A stretch of DNA of 64,000 bases from Rhodopseudomonas sp. (lineage in GTDB: Bacteria; Pseudomonadota; Alphaproteobacteria; Rhizobiales; Xanthobacteraceae): assembly GCA_016124795.1 (NCBI GenBank), contig WGNB01000010.1, positions 1 to 64,000 of the forward strand. Direction: 5' to 3'. Positions 38,635-47,984 of this stretch are shown piece after piece. Position 1 is the stretch's first letter; each line of letters begins with the position of its first letter. Below the pieces are notes generated by a model. That model was not told the origin of the DNA and did not search any database. It saw only the letters and a list, made by a program, of their open reading frames with translations. A program made the position numbers and the translations under genes.

Positions 38635-39555
38635 TCAGAGCGGGACGTAATCGAAACCTTCTCCAACCGCGTGAAGACGCCCGAACACCGGCGCCGGAAA
38701 ATGATACGGCGCTACGATCGTCGCAGCGTCAGCGCATTCATCGAGGAGACGCCGACGGGTTGCCGCCGCGACCGCCGGGTCCATGCAAAAATTGGACCCT
38801 TTGCCCGGATCGCTCAACTGCGCCGGATGATGAATAACATCGGCCAGGAACAACACTTCGGCGTCGTCGGTGCGCAGCCGCACGACCGCCATGCCCGGCG
38901 AATGGCCGGGCGCCGGTTCCAACGCAAGACCCGGCACGATCTCGTGCGGCAGCGCCACGCCCTCAAGTCGGCCCAATTTCAGCAACGGCACGACGCTGTC
39001 GGCAAAGGAACCGTGCAGCAAGGCATCGCCTTCCGTCGCAAAGCGCTCCGACCAGTACGTCAGGTCGACGGCCGGGGCCAGATAACGCGCATTCGGAAAG
39101 GCCGGGACCCAGTTGCCGTCATCGTCGGCCACCGTGTTCCAGCCGACGTGATCGGCATGCATATGGGTATTGATGACAATGTCGACGCGCTCAGGCGCAA
39201 AGCCCATTTCCGTCAGCGCGGCCATGAACAAGCCGTTGCGACGATGCCAGTGCGGTCGGTCGAGCCGTTCCTTGCCATTGCCGATGCCGGCATCGATCAG
39301 CACCACCTTGCCGGCGGTCTCGACCACGTAAGAATTGAAACTCAGCAAGATCGAATTCGTCTCCGGATCGACCATGCCGGGCGGCAAACGCGCCGCCGCC
39401 GCGGTCAGTTGATCGCCGGTCAACCATTTCAACAGACTCGTTGCCGGCCATTTCACCGTCTCGATATCGCTGAGACGGTGGACCCGCGCGTCACCGACGC
39501 GCAAGGTCTGCACTTTGTAAGCGCCGCCAGCAACATCTCGCTGTGACACGGTCAT
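38635..39555 (-). CDS. Metallo-beta-lactamase-fold hydrolase
   Basis: 306 residues from the ATG at 39555, 8 bp after the second binding-protein gene. The metal motif THMHADHVGW (HxHxDH) is present, with later ligands in EPAPGHSPGM, a downstream aspartate in LFLADVIHH and a histidine in VAPYHFPAP. The family includes lactonases and other ring-opening or ester hydrolases. Its place in a catabolic operon suggests hydrolysis of a lactone or cyclic intermediate, which is inferred only. Confidence 0.82.
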   Translation of the reverse strand: MTVSQRDVAGGAYKVQTLRVGDARVHRLSDIETVKWPATSLLKWLTGDQLTAAAARLPPGMVDPETNSILLSFNSYVVETAGKVVLIDAGIGNGKERLDRPHWHRRNGLFMAALTEMGFAPERVDIVINTHMHADHVGWNTVADDDGNWVPAFPNARYLAPAVDLTYWSERFATEGDALLHGSFADSVVPLLKLGRLEGVALPHEIVPGLALEPAPGHSPGMAVVRLRTDDAEVLFLADVIHHPAQLSDPGKGSNFCMDPAVAAATRRRLLDECADAATIVAPYHFPAPVFGRLHAVGEGFDYVPL

Positions 39556-39563
39556 CGACTCGC

Positions 39564-40760
39564 TCACAGTTTGCACTGCGCCGCAAAGGGATCGACGTAG
39601 TCGCTGATGATCTTCTTCACGGTCTTGAGCACGATCTGACCGGAAGCGTCCTTTTCGACCTGCATCCCGTACCAATCCTGAACCGGATGCTGGTTCTTGC
39701 CAAACTTGAAATGGCCACGGGTGTTGGGGAAATCACCCTTCAACAACGCCGCCCGAAACGCATCCTTGTCGTCGACCTTCCCGCCCGTGCGTTTGAGCGT
39801 GGCGTCAATCGCCAAGGCTGTGTCGTAACCTTGCGCCGCATACATCGTCGGCGTGCGGCCATATTCTTTCTTGAATGCCACGACGAAAGCCTTGTTGGTC
39901 GAATTATCGAAATCGGCGTTCCAGGCACCCGAAACATGAATGCCAAGCGCGGCGGCGCCCACCGCCTTGATAATAACCTGATCCATTGATGGCTCCGATA
40001 CCACCATGGGAATCGTCGTCAAAAGGCCCGCCTGCTGATACTGGCGAAGGAAGGCGATGCCGAGACCACCGGGATGGAACTGGAACACCACATCCGGCTT
40101 GGCGGCGCGGATCTGCGCCATCTCGGCGGCGTAATCGGTCTGGTCCATACGGGTATAGACCTCGCCAACAATCTGGCCCTTGAAGAAACGCTTGAAACCG
40201 GCAATGGCATCCTTGCCGGCCGCATAGTTCGGCGCCAGCACGAAAGCGCGCTTGTAACCGAGCGTGGAGGCGTTCTCGCCAGCACTGCCCTGCATGGTGT
40301 CGGTCAGCCATGACATCACGAAGTAATTGCGATCGCACATCTTGCCAGCGAATTCCGACGGGCCGGCGTTTGGGCTGATGAAAATGCCGCCGCCATCGAG
40401 CACCTCGGGCACGACGACGCCAGCTACGTTAGAGAACACCAGACCGGTGAACAACTTGATCTTGTCGTTCTTGAGCATCCGGTCGGCGATCTGCTTGCCG
40501 TTGCCGGGCTTGAGACCATCGTCCTCGACTTCGACGTTGACCGGCGTGTCGCCGAGTTTGCCGCCCTGCAACTTGACCAGCAAATTGAAGCCGTCGCGAA
40601 TATCCTGCCCCAGATAGCCGGCCGGACCGGACAATGTGGTAATAAAGCCGATCTTGAGCGGATCGGCGGCCCGGGCAGATGCGACCCCGCCCATTGTGCC
40701 CAGAAGGAACGAGCCCAACAGCAGAGCACCGGCGGCAAGACAACGCGACGAAATCTTCAT
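39564..40760 (-). CDS. ABC transporter periplasmic binding protein, Liv/aromatic type (copy 2)
   Basis: 398 residues with a signal peptide ending near ASARA. It aligns almost end to end with the protein at 37318-38493: both have IGFITTLSGPAGYLGQDIRD, NQHPVQDW and end in CKL. The two genes are separated only by the metallo-hydrolase gene, so this is a local duplication that has diverged. It has no permease of its own and probably feeds the same LivHMGF, with a different ligand preference. Confidence 0.87.
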   Translation of the reverse strand: MKISSRCLAAGALLLGSFLLGTMGGVASARAADPLKIGFITTLSGPAGYLGQDIRDGFNLLVKLQGGKLGDTPVNVEVEDDGLKPGNGKQIADRMLKNDKIKLFTGLVFSNVAGVVVPEVLDGGGIFISPNAGPSEFAGKMCDRNYFVMSWLTDTMQGSAGENASTLGYKRAFVLAPNYAAGKDAIAGFKRFFKGQIVGEVYTRMDQTDYAAEMAQIRAAKPDVVFQFHPGGLGIAFLRQYQQAGLLTTIPMVVSEPSMDQVIIKAVGAAALGIHVSGAWNADFDNSTNKAFVVAFKKEYGRTPTMYAAQGYDTALAIDATLKRTGGKVDDKDAFRAALLKGDFPNTRGHFKFGKNQHPVQDWYGMQVEKDASGQIVLKTVKKIISDYVDPFAAQCKL

Positions 40761-40851
40761 CTCAATTCAGTTCCTTCTCCAGCTTCTTCTCGTTCGATTC
40801 TCAACATCCGGCGGTGAGGTCAGCGCGCCCGGCGCCGACCCCCAACCGGCG

Positions 40852-41403
40852 CTACAGCGTCACCCAACCAGCCGGCGGCGTCTTTCCGGGATGGATGGCG
40901 CCACAGTTCGGGCACTTGCGCGCCGACTCGTTGGCAAAAAACGCTTCGTAGATCGGCGGCAAATCCCGCACCAGATTCTCGACCTTGACTTCGGCGCGAT
41001 GCACCAGCGCGTTGCATTCGAAGCAGTACCATTCGAAGGCATCGACATCGTCGCCGGCATGACGCTTCGGCTCGACAACGAGACCAATCGATCCTTCCTG
41101 CGGTCGCTGCGGCGAATGACGCACATGCGGCGGCAACAAAAACACTTCGCCCTCGCGCACCGGCACATCGTAGAAATTGCCGTTGTCGACCACCTTGAGC
41201 ACCATGTCGCCCTTGAGCTGGTAGAAGAACTCCTCGACCGGATCGTCATGGTAATCGGCGCGCGAATTGGGACCGCCGACCACCATCACTGTCATTTCGG
41301 AATTTTCGAACACCTTGCGGTTGCCGACCGGCGGCTTCAGCAGATGCTGGTTCTCGTCGATCCATTTCTGGAAGTTGAATGCCTGTAGACGCCCAAGCTT
41401 CAT
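40852..41403 (-). CDS. 3-Hydroxyanthranilate 3,4-dioxygenase
   Basis: 183 residues, a cupin. Residues matching the characterised bacterial enzyme are all present: R48, H52, E58, H96, R100, E111 for iron and substrate binding, and a C-terminal rubredoxin-like site with CFEC (C127, C130) and CPNC (C164, C167). It cleaves the ring of 3-hydroxyanthranilate to 2-amino-3-carboxymuconate semialdehyde. The usual next enzymes (decarboxylase, semialdehyde dehydrogenase) are not seen, so the true substrate may be an analogue. Overlaps the molybdenum hydroxylase gene by 4 bp. Confidence 0.9.
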   Translation of the reverse strand: MKLGRLQAFNFQKWIDENQHLLKPPVGNRKVFENSEMTVMVVGGPNSRADYHDDPVEEFFYQLKGDMVLKVVDNGNFYDVPVREGEVFLLPPHVRHSPQRPQEGSIGLVVEPKRHAGDDVDAFEWYCFECNALVHRAEVKVENLVRDLPPIYEAFFANESARKCPNCGAIHPGKTPPAGWVTL

Positions 41404-43712
41404 GATGATCGTCCTCCGTTATTGTGTTTCTGATTGAGTGCGCGCCAGATTTTTTCGCTGGTGAGCGGCGCGTCGAGATCGGTGACGCCGAACGGCGACA
41501 GCGCGTCGATAGCGGCATTCAGGATTGCCGCCGGCACACCGATGCAGCCGGCTTCGCCTACCCCTTTGGCGCCGAGCGCATTAGCCGCCGAAGGCACGGT
41601 GATCTTGTCAATGACCAGGTCCGGAATATGAGCGGCGCGCGGCACCGCGTAGTCCATCAGTGACGCGGTCACCAACTGGCCGTCCGTATCGTAAACCAGA
41701 CGTTCCGACATCACGGCGCCCAGCCCCTGCGCGAAGCCGCCACGCAACTGGCCCTCGACCAGCATCGGATTAACGACCACGCCGGCGTCGTCGATCCAGG
41801 TAACATGCTCGATTGTCAGCGCTCCGGTCGGACCGTCGACCACGACCAGCGCGATACAACAGCCACTAGCCCAGGCCTCGGACCCGGCCTGATATTTTTG
41901 CGCGGTCGTCAGCGCCAATCGATCGGTCACATCGATGCGCGCCGCATGGGCGCGCGCCGCAACCGCCGACCAAGAAACACAGGCGGCGGGATCGGCGACC
42001 AGCGCCAGTCCGCCGTTCACCGGCACGATATCGGCTGTAGCCGCATTGAGCATCTCAGCTGCCACCGCCGTCGCCTTGGTGAGAAATTCACGTACCGCGA
42101 CCAGTACCGCGCTGCCGCCGATCGGCGTACCGCGGCTGGCCAAGGCGCCAATACCGGCGGGTGCACGCGCGGTGTCGCCGTGAATCACGCACACTTGCCC
42201 GGCCTGCGTTTTGAGAACGTCGCAGACGATCTGTGCGTAAGCAGTCTCACGGCCCTGGCCTTGCGCGCTACTGCCGGATGCCAAAACAATCTCGCCATCG
42301 ACGCCAAGGCCTATCGTTGCGCTTTCCCAGCCTTCGCCGCACGGTTCGATATAAAGCGAAGTGCCGATGCCGACGATCTCGCCACGACGGCGGCGCTTGG
42401 CGCGACTGCGACACAACGCCTTGTAGTCGGCACGCTCGGTCGCCTTGGCGATCAACGCAGGGTAATCGCCGGCATCGATCAGAACCCCGGTCGGCGACCG
42501 GAAAGGCAAGCGGTCCGGTGAAATCAGATTGCGTCGGCGGATTTCCAGCGGATCGAGATTCACGACCGCCGCCGCCCGGTCCATCAAACGTTCCATCACC
42601 AGGCAAGCCTCGGGGCGACCGGCGCCCCGATAGATGCCGAGCGCAGCCGTGTTGGTCAGATGGCCGGTCAATTCGATCTCGACGGTGTCGATTAGATAAG
42701 GCCCCGGGAGAATGCGCCCGGCATTTCGGCCCGGCACGACCGAACTGTAAGGCATCCAATGGCCGAGCGGAAAATTCAGGCGGGCCTGTAGTCCCAGCGC
42801 GCGGCCATCGCCAGAGAGCGCCAACGCGGCTTCAATGCGCCCGCCACGCCCATGCGTTGCCGCGAGAAAATCCTCGCTGCGGCTGGCGATCCATTTTACC
42901 GGTCGACGCATCGTCTTGGCCGCCCAGGCGACCACCGCGTCTTCCGGATAGATCGACGCCTTGCCGCCGAAAGCACCGCCGACATCGGGAGCAATAATGC
43001 GAATTTGCGAGTCGGGCATGCCGAGAATGCTGGCAAGATCGATACGCGCGCGGTGCGGCGCCTGGGTCGGCAAATGAACGGTCAGACGAGCCTCGACTTC
43101 GTCCCATTGCGCGACCGCGCCGCGCGGTTCAAGCGCCATCGGCGCGACACGGGCATGGTCGATATCGACGCGCACGACATGCGCGGCCTTCGCGAAGACC
43201 TCGGCGCAATCGCCCTGCGACCAGCGTTGAGCGTAAGCGGCGTTGTCGGCGACCTGATCCGGCCCCGCACTGTCGTCGACGCCGAAGACGATCGAGTCGG
43301 CGGCATCCCGAGCCGCCTCTGCCGACGTGCCGATCACGGCGGCCACCGGCTGGCCGACCGCTTCAACGATGCCACGCGCGAGCGGAGAAAACGACGCCAT
43401 TTTCATGCCGGAGATCAGCGGATTAACACCGGCCGGCGCGACGGCGACGACATCGCGTCCGGTAAAAACCGCGACAACCCCGGGACTCGTCCGCGCGGTC
43501 TCGACATCGAGCTGGGTGATGGCGCCGCGCGCATGGGTGCTGCGGAAAAACGCCAGATGCAGGCAATCGGCCGGACTGACATCGTCGATGAAACGGCCCG
43601 CGCCGGTCACCAAGGGCGCGTCCTCGCGACGTCTGACCGCGCGGCCGATCCCGGCATCGACGGCACCCGCCGGCCAAAATTTCGCACTCTTGCTCGATGC
43701 GCCTTGCCCCAT
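41400..43712 (-). CDS. Molybdenum hydroxylase large subunit (xanthine oxidase superfamily, orphan)
   Basis: 770 residues from the ATG at 43712. Hammerhead domain start GRAVRRREDAPLVTGAGRFIDD, molybdopterin domains with VGGAFGGKASIYPED, loop IYRGAGRPEACLVME and catalytic glutamate in GAKGVGEAGCIG. It resembles the protein at 15444-17756 in size and architecture. FAD and 2Fe-2S subunits are missing. Translationally coupled to the dioxygenase, so it probably hydroxylates the ring (often next to a ring nitrogen) before cleavage, or acts on an aldehyde. Divergent from a LysR gene. Confidence 0.82.
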   Translation of the reverse strand: MGQGASSKSAKFWPAGAVDAGIGRAVRRREDAPLVTGAGRFIDDVSPADCLHLAFFRSTHARGAITQLDVETARTSPGVVAVFTGRDVVAVAPAGVNPLISGMKMASFSPLARGIVEAVGQPVAAVIGTSAEAARDAADSIVFGVDDSAGPDQVADNAAYAQRWSQGDCAEVFAKAAHVVRVDIDHARVAPMALEPRGAVAQWDEVEARLTVHLPTQAPHRARIDLASILGMPDSQIRIIAPDVGGAFGGKASIYPEDAVVAWAAKTMRRPVKWIASRSEDFLAATHGRGGRIEAALALSGDGRALGLQARLNFPLGHWMPYSSVVPGRNAGRILPGPYLIDTVEIELTGHLTNTAALGIYRGAGRPEACLVMERLMDRAAAVVNLDPLEIRRRNLISPDRLPFRSPTGVLIDAGDYPALIAKATERADYKALCRSRAKRRRRGEIVGIGTSLYIEPCGEGWESATIGLGVDGEIVLASGSSAQGQGRETAYAQIVCDVLKTQAGQVCVIHGDTARAPAGIGALASRGTPIGGSAVLVAVREFLTKATAVAAEMLNAATADIVPVNGGLALVADPAACVSWSAVAARAHAARIDVTDRLALTTAQKYQAGSEAWASGCCIALVVVDGPTGALTIEHVTWIDDAGVVVNPMLVEGQLRGGFAQGLGAVMSERLVYDTDGQLVTASLMDYAVPRAAHIPDLVIDKITVPSAANALGAKGVGEAGCIGVPAAILNAAIDALSPFGVTDLDAPLTSEKIWRALNQKHNNGGRSS

Positions 43713-43760
43713 CGGCAAAGTATGCGAAAGCGGCGACTATAGGACAATGGCGATTATTCG

Positions 43761-43792
43761 TATCAGTTGATAAGCTATTACTTATAGATCAA
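43761..43792. promoter_or_regulatory. Overlapping dyads in the molybdenum hydroxylase / lysR promoter gap
   Basis: TATCA-GT-TGATA (43761-43772) and ATAAG-CTATTA-CTTAT (43770-43785) lie in an AT-rich 101-bp divergent region. They are plausible binding sites for the LysR protein encoded just downstream. Confidence 0.4.
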
Positions 43793-43813
43793 GGAACCGC
43801 CGAGGCGCCCTCC

Positions 43814-44758
43814 ATGAACATCACCATCCGACAGTTGCAGGCCTTCATCGAAGTGGCCGACGCCGCCAGCTTCACCCAGGCGGCCAAGCGCATGCACATC
43901 GCGCAGCCGGCGCTGTCGCAACACGTTCGCGATCTGGAAAGCGAACTCGGTATCCGGCTGTTCGACCGCACCACGCGGCGGGTCGAACTCACTGAGGGCG
44001 GTCGCGAATTCCGCAATCGCGCCGGCAAGATCGTCGAAGACCTCGAGCACGCCACCCGTTACGTCCACGACTACGCCGAGCGCAAACACGGTCGCGTGAC
44101 CATTGCCGCACCGCCTCTGCTGGCGGCGACGATTCTGCCTTGGGCGATGGCGGACTTTCATGCCGCCTTTCCCGGCATCCAGATCAGCCTTACCGAACTG
44201 CCGAGCGATCAAATCGTCGCGCAGGTCCGCTCCGGCAAAATCGAATGCGCGCTGGGAACGTTCCGCGCCGGCGAACCCGACATCAGCAGTAAAGTCCTAT
44301 GCAGCGACAGCCTGGCGGCTTTCAGCCTGGGCAACAATCCGCTCTCCCGGCAAAAGCGCATCCTGTGGCGCGAGCTGGAGAATTATCAGCTGATCGCAAT
44401 GACGCGAGAAAGCAATATCCGCCTGCTGTTCGAACTCGGGTGCGAACGATCAAAAGCCGCGCTTAACCCGACATACGAAGTGTCGCATGTAACCACCGCA
44501 CTCGCGATGGTGGAAGCCGGCCTCGGCGTCGCGATCCTGCCTACTTATGCGGCGGTGGCGTCCCGCAATCCCGATGTCAAAGCCACACCTCTGCACAAGC
44601 CGCAGATGGAACGCAATATTGTGCTCATTACACAATCCGGCCGCTCGCCATCGCCCGGCCTGCAAAGCTTCACGCACTTCCTCGTCAAGCATACGCTGGC
44701 TTCTCTGCCGCGAAGTCTGACGGCAACCGGACGCAAGCTTTCCGCACGAGCAAACTGA
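43814..44758 (+). CDS. LysR-type regulator of the aromatic catabolic locus
   Basis: 314 residues from the ATG at 43814, where the helix-turn-helix begins (MNITIRQLQAFIEVADAASF, then TQAAKRMHIAQPALSQHVRD). The effector domain follows from about residue 90 (GRVTIAAPPLLAATILPWAM). Upstream frame extension has no family match. Divergent from the molybdenum hydroxylase/dioxygenase genes and followed by RidA, YciI and amidohydrolase genes; a regulator of both arms is likely. Confidence 0.85.
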   Translation: MNITIRQLQAFIEVADAASFTQAAKRMHIAQPALSQHVRDLESELGIRLFDRTTRRVELTEGGREFRNRAGKIVEDLEHATRYVHDYAERKHGRVTIAAPPLLAATILPWAMADFHAAFPGIQISLTELPSDQIVAQVRSGKIECALGTFRAGEPDISSKVLCSDSLAAFSLGNNPLSRQKRILWRELENYQLIAMTRESNIRLLFELGCERSKAALNPTYEVSHVTTALAMVEAGLGVAILPTYAAVASRNPDVKATPLHKPQMERNIVLITQSGRSPSPGLQSFTHFLVKHTLASLPRSLTATGRKLSARAN

Positions 44759-44876
44759 ATAATCGACACCGTGTGACGCAGGCGGATTGTGCGACGATCT
44801 TTTTCGGTGATAGAACGCGCCGGATCAACGACGCTGCTCTCATCATTCCCGTCAGCCTGTCACAACGGTCAAACGA

Positions 44877-45347
44877 ATGAACAAGATCGACGCCCGCCTG
44901 TCCGAACTCGGCATTGAGCTGCCATCGCCGCCACCGCCGCGCGCTGCGCGTATTCTGATGGCCAAGATTGCCGGCGATTTCCTGTTTGTATCTGGCCAGT
45001 TGCCGTCCTGGAACGGTGAGCTACGTTATATCGGCAAGGTCGGCAAGGAATTCGATCTGGCACAGACACAAGCCGCCGGCCGTCTCTCGGCGCTCAACGT
45101 CCTGGCGCAGGCGCGTGCCGCGCTCAACGGTGATCTCGATCGTATCACGGAGGTCGTCGGCCTGCGCGGTTATGTCAACACCACGCCCGAGTTCTTCGAG
45201 ATCGCACAGGCGGTCAACGGCGCATCCGATCTGATGGTCGAAGTCTTCGGCACGGCCGGCGCCCATACCCGCACCGCGCTCGGGGTGGCGATGATGCCCT
45301 ACAATGCGGTCATCGAAATCGACGCCCAGTTCCTGCTGAAAAAATAA
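44877..45347 (+). CDS. RidA (YjgF/YER057c) family protein
   Basis: 156 residues with FLFVSGQLPSWNG, ALAQ-type helix region, and HTRTALGVAMMPYNAVIEID, where the conserved arginine of enamine deaminases is kept. Family members hydrolyse enamines/imines; some (2-aminomuconate deaminase, RutC) act in ring-cleavage pathways of amino-aromatics or pyrimidines. This fits the dioxygenase across the divergent promoter. Possibly a trimer in the cytoplasm. Confidence 0.8.
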   Translation: MNKIDARLSELGIELPSPPPPRAARILMAKIAGDFLFVSGQLPSWNGELRYIGKVGKEFDLAQTQAAGRLSALNVLAQARAALNGDLDRITEVVGLRGYVNTTPEFFEIAQAVNGASDLMVEVFGTAGAHTRTALGVAMMPYNAVIEIDAQFLLKK

Positions 45348-45375
45348 TAGAATCAAACCATTACCGGAGAGAGCA

Positions 45376-45693
45376 ATGCTGTACATCATCTATCAGGAAG
45401 ACCGCCCCGACGGAGCCGCGATCCGCGCCGCGGCGCGCGAAGAGCACTTCGCCTATCTCGATCGGCACAAGGATATTCTCGTGCTCGGCGGCGCGACGCT
45501 CGCCGGCGATGACGACACAACGCGCATCGGCAGCGTCCTCATTATCAACGTGCCGAGCTTTGCCGACGCCGAAAAATTTTCCGAGAACGAACCGTTCCGC
45601 AAGGCCGGCCTGTTCAAATCGGTGAAGGTCACCCGGATGCGTCGAGGCCAATGGAATCCGGCCGCCGCGCCGTCGAGCGCCGAAGGCAATTAG
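45376..45693 (+). CDS. YciI-like protein
   Basis: 105 residues, preceded by GGAGAGA. Ferredoxin-like dimer fold of the YciI family: MLYIIYQEDRPDG, then EEHFAYLDRH with the conserved histidine-aspartate pair and VLGGATLAGDDD, NVPSFADAEKFSENEPF. Function of the family is uncertain; in muconolactone-isomerase-like relatives it serves in catabolic operons. Lies between RidA and amidohydrolase genes in one plus-strand unit. Confidence 0.8.
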   Translation: MLYIIYQEDRPDGAAIRAAAREEHFAYLDRHKDILVLGGATLAGDDDTTRIGSVLIINVPSFADAEKFSENEPFRKAGLFKSVKVTRMRRGQWNPAAAPSSAEGN

Positions 45694-45774
45694 ACGACAG
45701 AAGCGTCCGCCGATGCGAAGCGGCGCACCGGCGCCCGAAAGCATCACTCCGAGCGGGAACACCACGGCGCAGCG

Positions 45775-46446
45775 ATGACGGACATCGAACTCAAGGCCCG
45801 GCCGCAGAACTTGCGGTTCGCGACGGCGCGCACCGCACTGATCGTCAACGACATGCAGAATGCCTTCTGCTCGCCGGGGGGCTATCTGGAGCGTATCGGC
45901 TTCAGCGTCGCCGAGGCTCCCGCGGTCATTCACAATGTGTCCCGGCTCTGCGGCGCGGCCCGCCGCGCCGGCGTGCTGGTGGTCAATCTCAAGAACGGCT
46001 TTGCGCCCGACCAGCATGAAGCGCCTCCCGGCGCGCCGATCTTCCACAAGTCGAATGCGCTGCAATACATGCGCGCCCATCCGGACATGGCCGGCCAAAT
46101 CCTCACTCACGGCACATGGGATTATGAGTTTATCGACGCGCTGACCCCACAACCGGGCGACCTCGTCGTCGAAAAGTCACGCGATAGCGGATTTGCCGGC
46201 ACGTCGCTGGACAGTGATCTGCGCGGTCGGGACATCCGCACGGTCATCGTGTGCGGCATCGCCTGCAATGTCGGCGTCGAATCGACCATTCGCGCCGCCT
46301 ACCATCTGAATTATTTCGCTGTACTCGCCAATGACGCCACTCTCCCCGCCGGACCGAAATTCATCCAGGACGCAACCGAGCACAACGTCGCGACCTTTTA
46401 TGGCTGGGTCGCCGACACCGCCGCGATCTGTCAGGCGTTGCGATAG
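45775..46446 (+). CDS. Cysteine hydrolase of the isochorismatase/RutB type
   Basis: 223 residues. Catalytic triad visible: aspartate in LIVNDMQNAF, lysine in VVEKSRDSGF, cysteine in VCGIACNVGVEST. This matches amidohydrolases such as ureidoacrylate amidase (RutB) and maleamate amidase (NicF). In this neighbourhood an open-chain amide or carbamate from ring cleavage is the likely substrate. Last gene of the plus-strand unit. Confidence 0.82.
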   Translation: MTDIELKARPQNLRFATARTALIVNDMQNAFCSPGGYLERIGFSVAEAPAVIHNVSRLCGAARRAGVLVVNLKNGFAPDQHEAPPGAPIFHKSNALQYMRAHPDMAGQILTHGTWDYEFIDALTPQPGDLVVEKSRDSGFAGTSLDSDLRGRDIRTVIVCGIACNVGVESTIRAAYHLNYFAVLANDATLPAGPKFIQDATEHNVATFYGWVADTAAICQALR

Positions 46447-46780
46447 CCGAAGCCAAGATCGTCGCCGCGCGCGGAACCAGCCTGACACCGTCCGGAACGA
46501 CAGAAAAAAACGGCGGGCTGGCTAATTTGTCCGGGCTGACCAAGCAGCGCCGCTGACGGGCTCAATCATTAAAAAAATGGCGCGCCAGTCGGCGTAAAAC
46601 CACGAACACCTATGTCATTGAAATTACGCCATGATCTTTGAGGTCGAAACCCGTGTGTCCGTTCAAGCTCAATGAGCGGACATAGCGCATATAGTCAACC
46701 AAGTTCCGCGAAGGGCCATGAGCGGCCTTAGACGATGCGGCCTTTCCAGCGATGACGACGATCAATTCCCGGAAGAAAAG
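46447..46780. other. Intergenic region with palindromes, no gene
   Basis: Lies between two converging genes. It contains TGTCCG (46656) and CGGACA (46677) arms around a perfect GCTCAATGAGC palindrome (46667-46677), a hairpin style frequent between genes in these bacteria. No coding frame with support. Confidence 0.45.
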
Positions 46781-47974
46781 CTACCTGCCGGCGAAGACAC
46801 TAGCCGGTGCGAGCTTGAAAACGGCGCGTGCGCTGATCGCAGCGGCAACGAGGCTGACAACGATAACGAGCCCGGCGGACGCCAGCGGCGAAAACCACAT
46901 CATGCGGAACGGGTAATCGGCCTCGCTCGCCGCCATGCGGCCCACGACCGCACACATACCCAGACCGATTCCGGTGCCAAGGACAGCACAGATACCCGCC
47001 TGGGCGAGGATCATGCCCAACAGCATGCGCGGCGTCGCGCCCATCGCATTGAGTACCGCGTATTGCCCGAGCGTCTCCTCGGTGAACATGTATAGCATCA
47101 CCCCGGTCACGCCGAATCCGACCAACAGGGCAATCCAGATCATCGACGCCATGTCGCCGACGTCCTCCGAATTGAGCAAAAACCAGCGCACGGTATCCGT
47201 CTTGAACTGAGCGACCGTGCGAGCGCGAAGACCGGTTCGCGCGGCAATTCGTTTCGCGAGCGTGTCGGGCGAGACACTGGGGGCGGCCTTCGCGAGAATG
47301 AACGTTAGGCGGTGCTCCTCGGGCGGCAAGATCCGGTCGGCGTTGGCGTAGGTCGTGTAGAGCAGCGGCCGGGGTGGATAGCGCGGTAGCGACTCAACCA
47401 GTCCAACAATGCGAACGCGGTGGCCGTTGACCAACACAACGTCGCCTCTCCGTAAGCGGCGGGTGGGAACATCGAGATGCGGACGGCGCGGCCATTGATC
47501 GGCGCGCAAGAGCGGCGTTTGCAGCTTGCCTTTGGTACCTCCGGCGCTCACCGCGGCCGCATCAGGCGTACGCAAGACCGTGCGCGACAGATTGCCTCGC
47601 AGCGGCGGCAGTCCGCTCAATGTAGCACCATCGACCCCAATCACCTCGAACGACTGAAACTGTCCATTCGGGAAATGCACGTCCGTCGTGCCAACTGCCA
47701 GCGGCACGGCCGATTGCACTCCTTCGATGCTGCGCACGCGCTGGAGCGCCAATACGGGCATGTTGGTCATGTGCTCGGTCGAATCGACCGCCGGGTCCAT
47801 AATCCAGACGTCGGCCTGCGGATTTTCCGAGATCAGCGCGAACCCGCGCGTCATGAAACCAGCGAGATAGGACAGCGCGAAAGCGATCAGGAACGAAGTG
47901 AACGCGATACCGAGCAGTAGCCCGATATATTTCGCGCCCTTGCCGATCAACATCTTGACCGCGATCCGTAGCAC
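46781..47974 (-). CDS. ABC exporter permease, FtsX/DevC type (copy 1)
   Basis: 397 residues from a GTG at 47974, decided by AGGAGG 6 nt upstream and by the start of the second copy at 63199. N-terminal membrane span, a large periplasmic domain (about residues 40-265, starting SENPQADVWIMDP), then three spans forming the FtsX-like core (MIWIALLVGFGVTGVMLYMF, YAVLNAMGATPRMLLGMI). Works with the HlyD-type adaptor and the ATPase just upstream. Substrate unknown; DevBCA homologues export envelope lipids, MacB homologues peptides or antibiotics. Confidence 0.85.
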   Translation of the reverse strand: MLRIAVKMLIGKGAKYIGLLLGIAFTSFLIAFALSYLAGFMTRGFALISENPQADVWIMDPAVDSTEHMTNMPVLALQRVRSIEGVQSAVPLAVGTTDVHFPNGQFQSFEVIGVDGATLSGLPPLRGNLSRTVLRTPDAAAVSAGGTKGKLQTPLLRADQWPRRPHLDVPTRRLRRGDVVLVNGHRVRIVGLVESLPRYPPRPLLYTTYANADRILPPEEHRLTFILAKAAPSVSPDTLAKRIAARTGLRARTVAQFKTDTVRWFLLNSEDVGDMASMIWIALLVGFGVTGVMLYMFTEETLGQYAVLNAMGATPRMLLGMILAQAGICAVLGTGIGLGMCAVVGRMAASEADYPFRMMWFSPLASAGLVIVVSLVAAAISARAVFKLAPASVFAGR

Positions 47975-47984
47975 GCTCGCCCTC

